Source: Microthrixaceae bacterium
GTDB lineage: Bacteria; Actinomycetota; Acidimicrobiia; Acidimicrobiales; Microtrichaceae
Assembly: GCA_020027475.1 (NCBI GenBank)
Contig: JAHRAZ010000118.1
Location: forward strand, 88,929-128,974
Direction: 5' to 3'
Length of the DNA: 40,046 nucleotides
Shown: in pieces, positions 31,639 to 39,924 of the stretch
Layout: every line of letters starts with the position of its first letter
Numbering within the stretch: position 1 is the first letter of the stretch
Position numbers and translations under genes: made by a program
Notes under the pieces: generated by a model
Databases searched by the model: none
Told to the model about the DNA's origin: nothing
The model's input: only the letters and a program-made list of their open reading frames with translations

Positions 31639-33627
31639 CTATTCCTCGAGACCTTCCTGAGTCCGGGTCCATTCCTCCATCAGGGAGTCGACCTTCACCT
31701 TCACCGCTTCTCGCTGCTCGGAAAGGTCATGAACCTTGCCGTGGTCACCGTAGATCTCAGGGTCACCCAACTGCGTGTCAAGGCTTGCCAACTCCGATTC
31801 AGCTTTCTCGACTTGTCGCTCGAGTCGTTTGACCGTTTTGCGCGAACCCTTGGAGTGGTCGGATTTCCTCTGTCGCTCGGCAGCAGATCGCCGCCTCACC
31901 TCAGCACGGTTCTCCCTGCGTCCGCCTGATCGATCATCCGCACCGGAGGACTTGGCTTTGGCCTTGTTCGCCGCCGGACCGGCCGTGCCCCCGCCGGCAG
32001 TCCGACCCACGTCGCCGGGTGCCAGCAACTTCTCATCCATGCCGTCGTGATACACCGCCTTACCGTCGGACACGACAACGATGCCGTCGGCCACCTCACG
32101 GATCAGATAGCGGTCGTGGGTGACCAGCAGAATCGTGCCCGGATACGCGATTAACGCGTCCTCAAGCAGATCACAGCTGGGCAGATCGAGGTGGTTGGTG
32201 GGCTCGTCAAGAATCAGGAGATTCACCGGGTTCACCATTATGCGGGCCAGGGCCAGGCGCGTTCGTTCGCCTCCGGAGAGGTCCCCCACCTTGCGATCCA
32301 CGGCGTCTCCGCGGAATCCGAATCCGCCAAGAACAGATCGCAGATTGCGGCCGGATTGATCCCCCACCGCGGAGCGAAGCTCCTCGAGAATCGTACGGTC
32401 GAAGCGCAGGGAATCAACTTGGTGCTGCGTGAAGTGTGCAACGTCGGTGTTGGCGCCCATCACCGCGCGACCCGAATCGGGTTCCAGCTCACCCAGAATC
32501 AGACGGAGAAGTGTGGTCTTGCCTGCGCCGTTCGGTCCGATCAAGGCAATTTTGCGTCCACGCTCCACCACCAGATTCACGTCGCTCAGAACCGGCACTC
32601 CGTCGAAGCCGACCGTTGCGTCCTCCACATCGATCACCACACGCGAACTGCGTCGAGGTGCCGGAAATCCGAAGTTGGCAGCAATACGTTCCCTGTCGGG
32701 AACCTGAATCTCCTCCAGCTTCTCGAGCATCTTCAACCGGCTCTGCACCTGGCGTGCCTTGGTCGCCTTGTAGCGGAACCGGTCTATGAACTTCTCCACA
32801 TCGGCAACCTTGCGCCGCTGTTGTGCCTGCGCGGCTGCAAGGCCGGCGAGTCGTTCCTCGCGCTGCACGACGAACTCAGCGAAACCACCCACATATTCGA
32901 GCGCCCGGCCGCCGGAGATCTCGATCACCCGCTCCGCCACGGCATCGATGAAATCCCGGTCATGGCTCACGAACAGCACCGCTCCAGGCCAGTCGGCAAG
33001 ATAATTCTCCAGCCACGCCACAGACTCGACGTCGAGATGGTTGGTGGGCTCATCAAGAACCAGAAGCTCGGGGGCGCTCAGCATCAATCGGGCGAGGGCG
33101 ACCCGCATCCGCCAACCACCCGAGAGTTCCTTGACCGGGCGTTCCATGTCCGACTCGCGGAATCCCAGACCCGCCAGCACTCGACGCGCCTCCGCCTCCA
33201 GACCGTAGCCACCCAGAATCTCGAATCGCTGCTGAGTGTCCCCATAACTCTCCAGAGCCCTGTCGTGAGCCTCTGCATTCTCCGCGGCACCGCCGGGGCC
33301 GGTGGTGGCAACGTCGTCGAGCAGGCGCTCCAACTGGTCTTCAAGTTCCGTCACATGGCCAACGCCCCGCATGACCTCGGAGATCACCGATCCACTGGAT
33401 TGTTCGGTCAACTCCTGTGGGAGATAACCGATCCTGGTCCCCTTGGTCACATGTACCTGCCCGGCATCCGCGTCCTGTTGACCCACGAGGATTTCGAGAA
33501 TCGTGGTCTTGCCGACACCGTTGCCACCAATGAGCGCGACGCGTCGACCGGGCAGAAGCCGGAACGTGACGTCGGTGAAGAGTGTGCGCCCTCCATGTGA
33601 TTTGGCGAGCCCGGAGACAGTGATCAC
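31639..33627 (-). CDS. ABC-F family ATPase (ribosome-associated)
   Basis: A 662-residue protein with two ABC domains and no membrane part. The first has GGNGVGKTT (34-42), KELSGGWRMR and LVLDEPTNHLD. The second has GPNGAGKTT, DLSGGERTRLALARIM and LILDEPTNHLD. A charged linker lies between, and a C-terminal coiled coil (about 605-662, KRLERQVEKAESELASL) follows a low-complexity Ser/Arg/Lys region. This is the Uup/EttA/ABC-F plan of translation factors acting at the ribosome. The start is the GTG at 33627 before ITVSGLAKSHGG; the frame stays open for another 173 codons upstream, antisense to another gene. TAAGAT lies 8 nt before the GTG. Confidence 0.93.
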   Translation of the reverse strand: MITVSGLAKSHGGRTLFTDVTFRLLPGRRVALIGGNGVGKTTILEILVGQQDADAGQVHVTKGTRIGYLPQELTEQSSGSVISEVMRGVGHVTELEDQLERLLDDVATTGPGGAAENAEAHDRALESYGDTQQRFEILGGYGLEAEARRVLAGLGFRESDMERPVKELSGGWRMRVALARLMLSAPELLVLDEPTNHLDVESVAWLENYLADWPGAVLFVSHDRDFIDAVAERVIEISGGRALEYVGGFAEFVVQREERLAGLAAAQAQQRRKVADVEKFIDRFRYKATKARQVQSRLKMLEKLEEIQVPDRERIAANFGFPAPRRSSRVVIDVEDATVGFDGVPVLSDVNLVVERGRKIALIGPNGAGKTTLLRLILGELEPDSGRAVMGANTDVAHFTQHQVDSLRFDRTILEELRSAVGDQSGRNLRSVLGGFGFRGDAVDRKVGDLSGGERTRLALARIMVNPVNLLILDEPTNHLDLPSCDLLEDALIAYPGTILLVTHDRYLIREVADGIVVVSDGKAVYHDGMDEKLLAPGDVGRTAGGGTAGPAANKAKAKSSGADDRSGGRRENRAEVRRRSAAERQRKSDHSKGSRKTVKRLERQVEKAESELASLDTQLGDPEIYGDHGKVHDLSEQREAVKVKVDSLMEEWTRTQEGLEE

Positions 33628-33635
33628 GGCTGACG

Positions 33636-33641
33636 ATCTTA
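33636..33641 (-). promoter_or_regulatory. -10-like hexamer of the ABC-F gene (leaderless)
   Basis: TAAGAT on the minus strand ends 8 nt before the GTG at 33627, without a Shine-Dalgarno between. Confidence 0.4.
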
Positions 33642-33708
33642 GGCGAGGCCGTAGCGGATCCGGAATGCAGCCGGGGAATGTGCGGGGCAAGGACCGGGTC
33701 CTGGGGCC

Positions 33709-34143
33709 ATGAGCGCAAATAGCAATGAGCGGGCGACCGGCAACCAGAACTCGGCCACCCAGAAGCGGGACAGCCAGGCTTCGCCCGAGTTCATCCCCAC
33801 AGAAGTCGACCTCGCGGCGATCGGCATGGGTCCGGGACGTGAGGATGTGGCCGGCCGACTCGCGGAAGCAGGCCAGCACGTCGCCGGCATCGAAAACAAG
33901 TTCGTGGTGGCTGGTGCCCCTAATGGGCTGCACTGGGACGACACCGTGGCGGTGGACCGCTTCGCGGACAAGGGGGATCGGTTCGTTCGGCGACGCTGCG
34001 CGGTGATCGCTCCCGGCGTCGTCCGCGTGGGCGACGAATACTCCCGAGCTCGCCGGGGATTGGTGATTGCAACCGGAAGCTCCCCCATCACGCGGTCTCC
34101 GTCTCGGGAGAATCATCGCGGTCGCTGTTTGCCATGGCCGTAG
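33709..34143 (+). pseudogene. Decayed NAD(P)/FAD disulfide-reductase-type gene
   Basis: A 144-codon frame. The middle part reads like pieces of the lipoamide-dehydrogenase/mercuric-reductase family: IPTEVDLAAIGMGPGREDVAGRLAEAG (FAD-binding start), then WDDTVAVDRFADKGDRFVRR, then GDEYSRARRGLVIATGSSP. The segment with the redox-active CxxxxC disulfide, which should follow the first strand, is missing: HVAGIENKFVVAGAPNGLH is directly followed by WDDTV. The frame ends in unrelated sequence overlapping the EamA gene. The first Gly motif reads GMGPGREDV. So there is an internal deletion and loss of the whole C-terminal two thirds. The first 27 residues are low-complexity. It is likely not functional. 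Confidence 0.7.
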
Positions 34144-35023
34144 CAAGCGAGGCGATCAGCACTGCCGCTCCGCCGATCACACCGATCACACCGAGTTTCT
34201 CCTGGTAAATGAGAATACCGAGCAACACAGCCAGAACTGGTTCAACCATTGCGGCCACCACCGCCCGGTGAGGGGGCACCTCGGTGACACCGTATGCGAA
34301 CGCCAGATACGGAAGGTAGGTGCATGCGACGCCCAGGAAGATCAGCCACGGCCAGGAGCCGGCCGGTGGCCACTCGAGTCCGACGATGACTGCCAGCACC
34401 AGCCCACCGAGCGGCAGGATCAACGCATAAAGAACGGTCGGCTCCACCACACCGAACAGGTGTCGGCCCAGCAAGTAGTAACTGGCATAGCCGATCCCGG
34501 TCAGCAGTCCCCAGCCCAGCGACTCGAGACTCACGTTCACCGATCCGCCGGCGGAGAAGGCCACAGCCGCAACACCGAACACAGTCACTCCGATGGCAAC
34601 CATGTCGTTGCGTTCCATGTCCGAACCGAGGAAGGACACGGATCCAACCGCCACCCAGATGGGAGCGGTGTACATCAAAACGAATGCCAGTGAGACGCCT
34701 CCCGCTTCGATCGCAAGGGGAAGAGAGGCGTAGAAGATCACCACGCCGACCACGGCGAAGCCAATCACCCATCCCGACCGTTTCTTCAGGGCATGAAGGT
34801 CGAGCATTGTGCCCGACTCCTTCCGCCGGACCATGTTGTTGATCACCGCGTGGACCAGAAAGCAACCGCCCCCGATCAGAGCCCTCCATGGACCCATCTG
34901 CGATGCCGGCATCCCGAGGTCGGACAACTCCCTGGTGGTGACTCCGAGCAGACTCCACAGAGCCGCCGCCAGGAGTATCGCAGCGTATCCGAGCGCTACC
35001 CGGTGGCGGTCGTCTTCGCCCAT
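34088..35023 (-). CDS. EamA/DMT-superfamily transporter
   Basis: A 311-residue membrane protein with about ten hydrophobic segments in two homologous halves. The first is AAILLAAALWSLLGVTTREL and PWRALIGGGCFLVHAVI; the second starts near LLTGIGYASYYLLGRHLF and ends with VAAMVEPVLAVLLGILIYQE, a frequent EamA signature. It would move a small metabolite across the inner membrane; the substrate is unknown. The start at 35023 lies 28 bases inside the end of the FadD gene on the same strand, so the two are coupled. A small repeat (ATCACACCG twice) gives GVIGVIGG near the C-terminus. Confidence 0.87.
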   Translation of the reverse strand: MGEDDRHRVALGYAAILLAAALWSLLGVTTRELSDLGMPASQMGPWRALIGGGCFLVHAVINNMVRRKESGTMLDLHALKKRSGWVIGFAVVGVVIFYASLPLAIEAGGVSLAFVLMYTAPIWVAVGSVSFLGSDMERNDMVAIGVTVFGVAAVAFSAGGSVNVSLESLGWGLLTGIGYASYYLLGRHLFGVVEPTVLYALILPLGGLVLAVIVGLEWPPAGSWPWLIFLGVACTYLPYLAFAYGVTEVPPHRAVVAAMVEPVLAVLLGILIYQEKLGVIGVIGGAAVLIASLATAMANSDRDDSPETETA

Positions 35024-36600
35024 CTGTAATCGGCCTTGCCGGCCGGAGAGCGCACGATCTCCTCCACCAGAGTCAACGAGCGGGGCAACTTGTAGCCGGC
35101 CAGGGATGTCCGACAGTGTTCCGCCAACTCATCCAGGGTGGGGTAGGCACCGGCAACCGGCCTCACAACCGCGGCGACCCTCTCACCCCAACGGTCGTCC
35201 GGAACTCCAACCACCACGGTGTCGTACACATCCGGATGGGACTTCAAGGCTGACTCGACCTCCTCTGGGAAGACCTTCTCTCCGCCGGTGTTGATGCACG
35301 TGGAACCGCGGCCGATCAGCCTCACCGATCCGTCGGAATCAACCGTCGCCATGTCACCCGACAGGACATACCTGACACCATCGAGCTCCCGGAAGTTCTC
35401 CGCGGTCTTCTCCGGGGCATTGTGATAGCGCAGCGGGATGTAGCCGCCGTGAGCAATCCGACCGACCTTGCCCGATCCTGGGGCAAGGTCGTTCCAGTTG
35501 TCGTCAAGGACCTTCGTGCCTTCGGCAACGTTGTCGAAGCGGGTCTCCGGCGCACTCTGGCCGCTCTCGAGCCGCTGGCTTCCCTGGATGCCGGTTTCGG
35601 AGGATCCGAAACCGTCGGTGAACATTGCACCCGGCGTCGTCGCCATGAACCGTTCGCGGGTGTCGACTGTGAGAGGGGCACCACCGTTGGAAAGAGCGAA
35701 CAGCGACGAGGTGTCGAAGGGCCCGTCGGATTCGAATGCATCAACCAGCGGGCGGCCCATGGCGTCACCCACGATCGTGAGCGTGGAGACCTTCTCGCGC
35801 TCGACCGTTCGCCAAACATCCACCGGATCGAATGCACCCTTGTGCAGCACCACCTTGGCGCCGCAGAAGAACCACATGAGGGCAACCCACTGGGCAGCCG
35901 CGTGCATGAGCGGAGCCAATGCGTAGAACACGAAGTCGAAGTCGATGATCCGGTCGAGCATCTCGTCGGCCGAAGCCACAGGACCGTTCATTCGCAACGG
36001 GTCGCCTGCGGTGAGGCAACCGAAAAACGCGTCCTCCATTCGCCAGACGACTCCCTTGGGCATACCCGTGGTGCCACCGGTGTAGATCACATAGAGGTCG
36101 TCGTTGCCCCGGCCGGAAATCACCGGTCGCTCGGCAACCGAAGAAGCGAGGGCCTCGGTGTAGTTCCGGGCGTGGAGCTCGGCAGGCCCGGCACCTTCTC
36201 CGACCACAAAGACATGTTTCAGGGTGGGCACGGCGCCGGCGATGTCGGCAACACGCGACGCGAAGGCATCTTCGCAGACAACTGCCAGCAAACCAGCGTC
36301 ATTGAACAGATATGAGAGTTCATCGTCCACGTAGCGGTAGTTGATGTTCACCGGCATGGCACGAATCTTGAAACATGCCAACATCACCTCGATGTACTCG
36401 ATGCTGTTGGTGAGGTAGACACCCACGAAGTCACCCGGACCCACACCGAGTTCGGTCAAGTGGTTCGCAAAGCGGTTTGCGCGGTCCTCGAGTTCGCCAT
36501 ATGTGGCGCGGCGATCTCCACACACGACGGCCTCACGATCAGATACACGATCCGACACCGCTTCCCAGATGTCTGCAATGTTGTATGTCAAGGTGCTCAT
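34996..36600 (-). CDS. Acyl-CoA synthetase (FadD19-like paralogue)
   Basis: A 534-residue ANL ligase closely related to the one at 28613-30253. It starts STLTYNIADIWEAVSDR. The P-loop is YVIYTGGTTGMPKGVVWRMED, followed by FTDGFGSSETGIQGS, YVLSGDMATVDSDG and RSPAGKADYRWAK. It would activate a bulky or branched acid, possibly a steroid side chain, but this is inferred from the P-loop alone. The ATG at 36600 was chosen over the GTG at 36606 because of the family start. TAGCGT lies 9 nt upstream and overlaps a weak AGGTG. Its end overlaps the EamA start, and it is divergent from the gene at 36639 with 38 bp between. Confidence 0.9.
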   Translation of the reverse strand: MSTLTYNIADIWEAVSDRVSDREAVVCGDRRATYGELEDRANRFANHLTELGVGPGDFVGVYLTNSIEYIEVMLACFKIRAMPVNINYRYVDDELSYLFNDAGLLAVVCEDAFASRVADIAGAVPTLKHVFVVGEGAGPAELHARNYTEALASSVAERPVISGRGNDDLYVIYTGGTTGMPKGVVWRMEDAFFGCLTAGDPLRMNGPVASADEMLDRIIDFDFVFYALAPLMHAAAQWVALMWFFCGAKVVLHKGAFDPVDVWRTVEREKVSTLTIVGDAMGRPLVDAFESDGPFDTSSLFALSNGGAPLTVDTRERFMATTPGAMFTDGFGSSETGIQGSQRLESGQSAPETRFDNVAEGTKVLDDNWNDLAPGSGKVGRIAHGGYIPLRYHNAPEKTAENFRELDGVRYVLSGDMATVDSDGSVRLIGRGSTCINTGGEKVFPEEVESALKSHPDVYDTVVVGVPDDRWGERVAAVVRPVAGAYPTLDELAEHCRTSLAGYKLPRSLTLVEEIVRSPAGKADYRWAKTTATG

Positions 36601-36609
36601 CAACACCTG

Positions 36610-36632
36610 ACGCTATCAAGGGGATCTACCAT
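36610..36632. promoter_or_regulatory. Back-to-back -10 hexamers in the 38-bp FadD / 36639 divergent region
   Basis: TAGCGT on the minus strand (36610-36615) is 9 nt before the FadD ATG. TACCAT on the plus strand (36627-36632) is 6 nt before the ATG at 36639. Confidence 0.35.
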
Positions 36633-36638
36633 CACCGA

Positions 36639-37406
36639 ATGAGGAGTCGAACGAGCGGCCACCCGACCTCTTCCAATGGAGCGTCGTCGTTCCATCTGTT
36701 CTGGGATGACTCCCCAACCGCTCCACGACCTGCGAGTTCGGTGAGCGTGGACCTCACCGTGATCTCTGCACCAGTGGTCCCGGACCTCTACTTCTGGGCG
36801 CTGCAGGTGAACTTCGGTGACCACCGGTCCCGGGCGGCAGGTGGAGCCCACATCGGCCTGCAGTGGCACTCCGCGCATCCCGGCTCCACGGCGGCCAACT
36901 GGGGCGGGTATGACCACAAGGGTTCGATACTGCCGGGATCGGATTCGGCGCTGCCGTCTGCAACCGGCAATCCGCACACGAGAGATTTCCGCTGGCAGGA
37001 ACAACGCCAATACCGCCTGTCCGTGGCACTGGTTGCTCCGGAGGGGCAACCCCCGGGCCTGCCACGGGATTGGCAAGCCTGGCGAGGTTCGATCACCGAG
37101 GTCGACTCCGGCTCGGTCACGGTGATCCGGGATCTGTATGTGCCGGCTTCGGTGATCACAGCGGCCAGTGTCTGGTCTGAGGTGTTCGCCCCTTGCGACG
37201 CTGCGTCAACCACGGTCTTGTGGGAACGGCCGACAGCGGATGCAACCGGAGGCGAGGCCATTGCGCCAAGCACGGCCCAGGCGAACTACCAAGCGGTCGG
37301 CGAGGGTGGATGCACCAACACCAATTCCTGGGAAACCGATGATGGGATCTGCCAGGGAACCGCCACCGGGCGAACCACCGCACAGGGCAGTCGCCTGAGG
37401 TTCTGA
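36639..37406 (+). CDS. Uncharacterised protein, possibly a beta-sandwich ligand-binding fold
   Basis: A 255-residue protein I do not recognise. The N-terminal 30 residues are Ser/Pro-rich with no clear signal peptide. Then a beta-rich domain: SVDLTVISAPVVPDLYFWALQVNF, GAHIGLQWH, then NWGGYDHKGSILPGSDSALP. A Trp-rich middle (FRWQEQRQYRLSV, PRDWQAWRGSITEV) follows, and then ASVWSEVFAPCDAAST. There are two Cys near the C-terminus (GGCTNTNSWETDDGICQG). The pattern suggests a soluble jelly-roll or carbohydrate-binding-like fold, but I cannot name a family. The ATG at 36639 has TACCAT 6 nt upstream. Confidence 0.7.
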   Translation: MRSRTSGHPTSSNGASSFHLFWDDSPTAPRPASSVSVDLTVISAPVVPDLYFWALQVNFGDHRSRAAGGAHIGLQWHSAHPGSTAANWGGYDHKGSILPGSDSALPSATGNPHTRDFRWQEQRQYRLSVALVAPEGQPPGLPRDWQAWRGSITEVDSGSVTVIRDLYVPASVITAASVWSEVFAPCDAASTTVLWERPTADATGGEAIAPSTAQANYQAVGEGGCTNTNSWETDDGICQGTATGRTTAQGSRLRF

Positions 37407-37443
37407 ACGATGGGCCGGAACACGTGGCAGAGAGCTCGGCAAG

Positions 37444-37476
37444 CACCCGCCAAATCCACAGCCACCCGCCAAATCC
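37444..37476. repeat. 19-bp-period tandem duplication (intergenic)
   Basis: CACCCGCCAAATCC occurs at 37444-37457 and 37463-37476, in the gap between the uncharacterised gene and the amidohydrolase-like gene. Confidence 0.85.
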
Positions 37477-37496
37477 GACCGGGATCGGGCAAACGG

Positions 37497-37529
37497 TCAC
37501 CACGACCAGCTGATCACCACGACCAGCTG
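37497..37529. repeat. 17-bp-period tandem duplication (intergenic)
   Basis: TCACCACGACCAGCTG occurs at 37497-37512 and 37514-37529, just downstream of the previous repeat and before the promoter of the amidohydrolase-like gene. Confidence 0.9.
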
Positions 37530-37555
37530 TATTGCCCATCGACCCGTGATCGCCC

Positions 37556-37561
37556 TATTTT
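37556..37561 (+). promoter_or_regulatory. -10-like hexamer of the amidohydrolase-like gene (leaderless)
   Basis: TATTTT ends 6 nt before the ATG at 37568. There is no Shine-Dalgarno in between. Confidence 0.4.
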
Positions 37562-37567
37562 CTGGCG

Positions 37568-38443
37568 ATGGCCATGCCCAAAGACGCAACAATCATCGAC
37601 ACGATGATCGGATTCCCGAGTTCGGATCGCAAGCAGGTCTACAAGTTCCTGACTCCCAGCCTCCGCGACACCGAGAGCCGGGAAGATTTCAAGATGCCGG
37701 CGCAGTACATGTTCAAGGACATTCCCGCCGAGATTGCCGAAGGTGTGGACCCTGTGGCGGTCACCCTGGCAAACATGGATACCTACGGTGTCGGGCGCGG
37801 CATGGTGAACGTCGGCAACGACGCACGCGAAGCGCCGCGCCGCGCCGTCAGGGATTTTCCTGAGCGGTTCCTGCCCTGCATCGATGTGGATCCCCGAGGC
37901 GGCATGGATGCTGTTCGGCGCATCAAGTCATTCCACGAGGAGTGGGGTGTGGTGGCAGTTACCAGTTTCCCGAGTGGAGTGGAAACCCCCATCAACGCTG
38001 CTGCCTACTATCCCGTGTACGCCACCTGTGTCGAGCTTGACCTGCCCATATTCCTCACCGCCGGGGTACCCGGGCCCAGAGTTCCCCTGGCTCCCCAGAA
38101 AGTCGAGCTCCTCGACGAGATCTGCTGGTTCTTCCCTGAGCTCAAGGTGGTGATGCGCCACGGCGCCGAACCGTGGCAGGACTTGGCTGTGAAGCTCATG
38201 TTGAAGTGGCCGAACCTGTATTACTCAACCTCCGCCTTCGCCCCCAAGCATTATCCGGAGGCGATCATCAACTACGCCAACTCCCGCGGCTCGGACAAAA
38301 TCCTCTATGCCGGATACTTTCCGGCGGGACTCACCTATGAACGCATCATGGCCGAGATGCCCAATGTCCCGTTCAAAGATGAGGTCTGGCCCAAGTTCCT
38401 CGGCGGAAACGCTGCCAGGGTATTGGGGCTGGATCAGGACTGA
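37568..38443 (+). CDS. Amidohydrolase-fold protein lacking most metal ligands
   Basis: A 291-residue protein similar to the Amidohydro_2 (PF04909) family in its strand order. TIIDTMIGFPSSD starts the barrel (7-20), LDLPIFLTAGVPG (157-169) and LKVVMRHGAEPW (192-203) follow, and KILYAGYFPAG (244-254) is the last strand. Family enzymes have HxH after strand 1, His in the IHxG strand, His in strand 6 and Asp in the GSDFP strand. Here only H198 of these is seen: the first motif has no His, the IHxG site has T164, and the SD of GSDFP is GY. It may have lost hydrolase activity or act as a decarboxylase-like or binding protein. The ATG at 37568 is preceded by a -10 hexamer at 6 nt. Confidence 0.8.
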   Translation: MAMPKDATIIDTMIGFPSSDRKQVYKFLTPSLRDTESREDFKMPAQYMFKDIPAEIAEGVDPVAVTLANMDTYGVGRGMVNVGNDAREAPRRAVRDFPERFLPCIDVDPRGGMDAVRRIKSFHEEWGVVAVTSFPSGVETPINAAAYYPVYATCVELDLPIFLTAGVPGPRVPLAPQKVELLDEICWFFPELKVVMRHGAEPWQDLAVKLMLKWPNLYYSTSAFAPKHYPEAIINYANSRGSDKILYAGYFPAGLTYERIMAEMPNVPFKDEVWPKFLGGNAARVLGLDQD

Positions 38444-38499
38444 ATCCCCCGCACCCGCAGCGGGCAGGCCTACCCGATGACCAACGCTGCGTTGACCCG

Positions 38500-38505
38500 T
38501 AGATT
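38500..38505 (+). promoter_or_regulatory. -10-like hexamer of the WXG100-like gene (leaderless)
   Basis: TAGATT ends 6 nt before the ATG at 38512, without a Shine-Dalgarno. Confidence 0.4.
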
Positions 38506-38511
38506 TCGTCA

Positions 38512-39924
38512 ATGACCAGAATCGGGGCCGACGCGGACGAAATGCTGGCCCTGTCCCGACAAATGCGCCAGAGCGCCAAGCAGGTGGATCGGGTCAGGGA
38601 AACACTTCATCGCCTCCTGCGAACAGCGGAGTGGTCAGGATCCGATGCCGAATCGTTCAGCACTGCCTGGTCCGCCCTGCGTGTGGAACTCGAATCGGCA
38701 GCAGTCGCCCTGATGACCGCCGCAACGACCGTGTCGCGCAACGCACAGGAGCAGGTTGAAGCCTCCAGCTTGGGTTCCACCGGAGTGGGCGAACATCTGC
38801 CAGCGGCCGAAACAGAGCTGCAATCCCGTCCGCACGAGCGCACGGAACCCCTGAGCATGAGCGACGTTCTCAGCGGGGAACACCTTCCGTCAACAGTTCA
38901 CACCAGAACCATCAACGGCGGAATCTCCGTCGGGCCGATCACCGCCTCAGCCATCAAGTCCGCACAGCTGGAAGATTTCGATGGCCCATTCAGCGTGGTC
39001 TCGATCACCACCGATGCCGGCCTCGCCGCCTCGCTGGCCGCCGGGGGCGGACCATCCGTGGACCTCGGAGACTCAGAGTGGAGTGCCGCTGCAACTGCCC
39101 ATGCGAACCTCGGGATCACGGGTCGGGATCAAGACAGCTGGGTCGTTCCGGATTCCGATGCCCGGGAGTTCCTGAATCAGAGAATCATCGACGAATCGAC
39201 TCGCACAGCAGTCCAAGGTCTCTCCAGCGCGATCCCGTCTGGTCGGGGCAGTACAGCACTGCAGAATCTCCCGATAGTCGGTACAGGACTCGGACTTGTG
39301 GAATCGGCGGGCGATTGGATCGTGGAACAAGTTCGAGACCTGCCGGAACCGGACCGCACCACGAGATCCACACTCGGGGTGATGGTCACCATGGGCGCAA
39401 TGGCCGGTACCGGACCGCTCTTTGGTGACCTGACAGGTACCGTTCGAGCCCAGGCCTCCACGGTTGAGCGGCACGGCAGGGAGACCGCTCACACATTCCA
39501 GGTGGACGGCGAAGCGGCCGGAGCCGTGACCACAGGATTGCTCAGCGCAGTCGGGCTGCCGGATTCCTTCACAGAAGGGTTCCGCTCAACAATCACGGTC
39601 ACGGAACCTGTCAACGGGATGAGAACCTTGATCGTGGATCAACTGAGCCGCAGTGGTGTTGCCAAGCAGCGATCCGCCGCGTCGTTCATGGTCGAGGACG
39701 AGGAATTCGGTGAAGTGCTCGACAGGGCCTGGACACACCTGAAAACCGGTGATGTCCCCCAGGCCGCACAGGAACTCGAGGGGATTGAAGCCGAACTGAA
39801 GCACATGGATCGGGGCATCGGCGTGGCAACGGACGACGACTGGGGAGGACGACTCACAGTGGATGCCGGAGTTCCGGTCGGAATCAAAGGCACCTTCACC
39901 GACGAAAAGGTGGAGTACCGCTAG
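38512..39924 (+). CDS. Long protein with WXG100-like N-terminal domain
   Basis: A 470-residue protein. The first about 85 residues form two predicted helices, LALSRQMRQSAKQVDRVRETLHRLL then TAWSALRVELESAAVALMTAATTVSRNAQEQVE, joined by AEWSGSDAESF. The W-x-G turn is as in ESX/WXG100 substrates and LXG-type proteins. The rest is unrecognised: a Ser/Thr-rich linker, then a mixed region with a Gly/Ala/Met segment (STLGVMVTMGAMAGTGPLFG, about 285-305), then an acidic C-terminus (DDDWGGRLTVDAGVP). No signal peptide is seen. It could be a secreted effector or polymorphic-toxin-like protein, but no toxin motif, immunity gene or secretion gene is visible nearby. Its TAG shares bases with the stop of the following opposite-strand gene. 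Confidence 0.72.
   Translation: MTRIGADADEMLALSRQMRQSAKQVDRVRETLHRLLRTAEWSGSDAESFSTAWSALRVELESAAVALMTAATTVSRNAQEQVEASSLGSTGVGEHLPAAETELQSRPHERTEPLSMSDVLSGEHLPSTVHTRTINGGISVGPITASAIKSAQLEDFDGPFSVVSITTDAGLAASLAAGGGPSVDLGDSEWSAAATAHANLGITGRDQDSWVVPDSDAREFLNQRIIDESTRTAVQGLSSAIPSGRGSTALQNLPIVGTGLGLVESAGDWIVEQVRDLPEPDRTTRSTLGVMVTMGAMAGTGPLFGDLTGTVRAQASTVERHGRETAHTFQVDGEAAGAVTTGLLSAVGLPDSFTEGFRSTITVTEPVNGMRTLIVDQLSRSGVAKQRSAASFMVEDEEFGEVLDRAWTHLKTGDVPQAAQELEGIEAELKHMDRGIGVATDDDWGGRLTVDAGVPVGIKGTFTDEKVEYR

Noticed and set aside
32191-33600. 469-codon plus-strand frame
   Set aside because: Shadow of the ABC-F ATPase on the other strand.
33628-34146. 173-codon N-terminal extension of the ABC-F frame
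   Set aside because: The ABC domain starts at the GTG at 33627; the extension is antisense to the flavoprotein relic.
37444-37529. CRISPR-like direct repeats
   Set aside because: Only two copies each with spacers of a few bases and no cas genes; these are simple tandem duplications.
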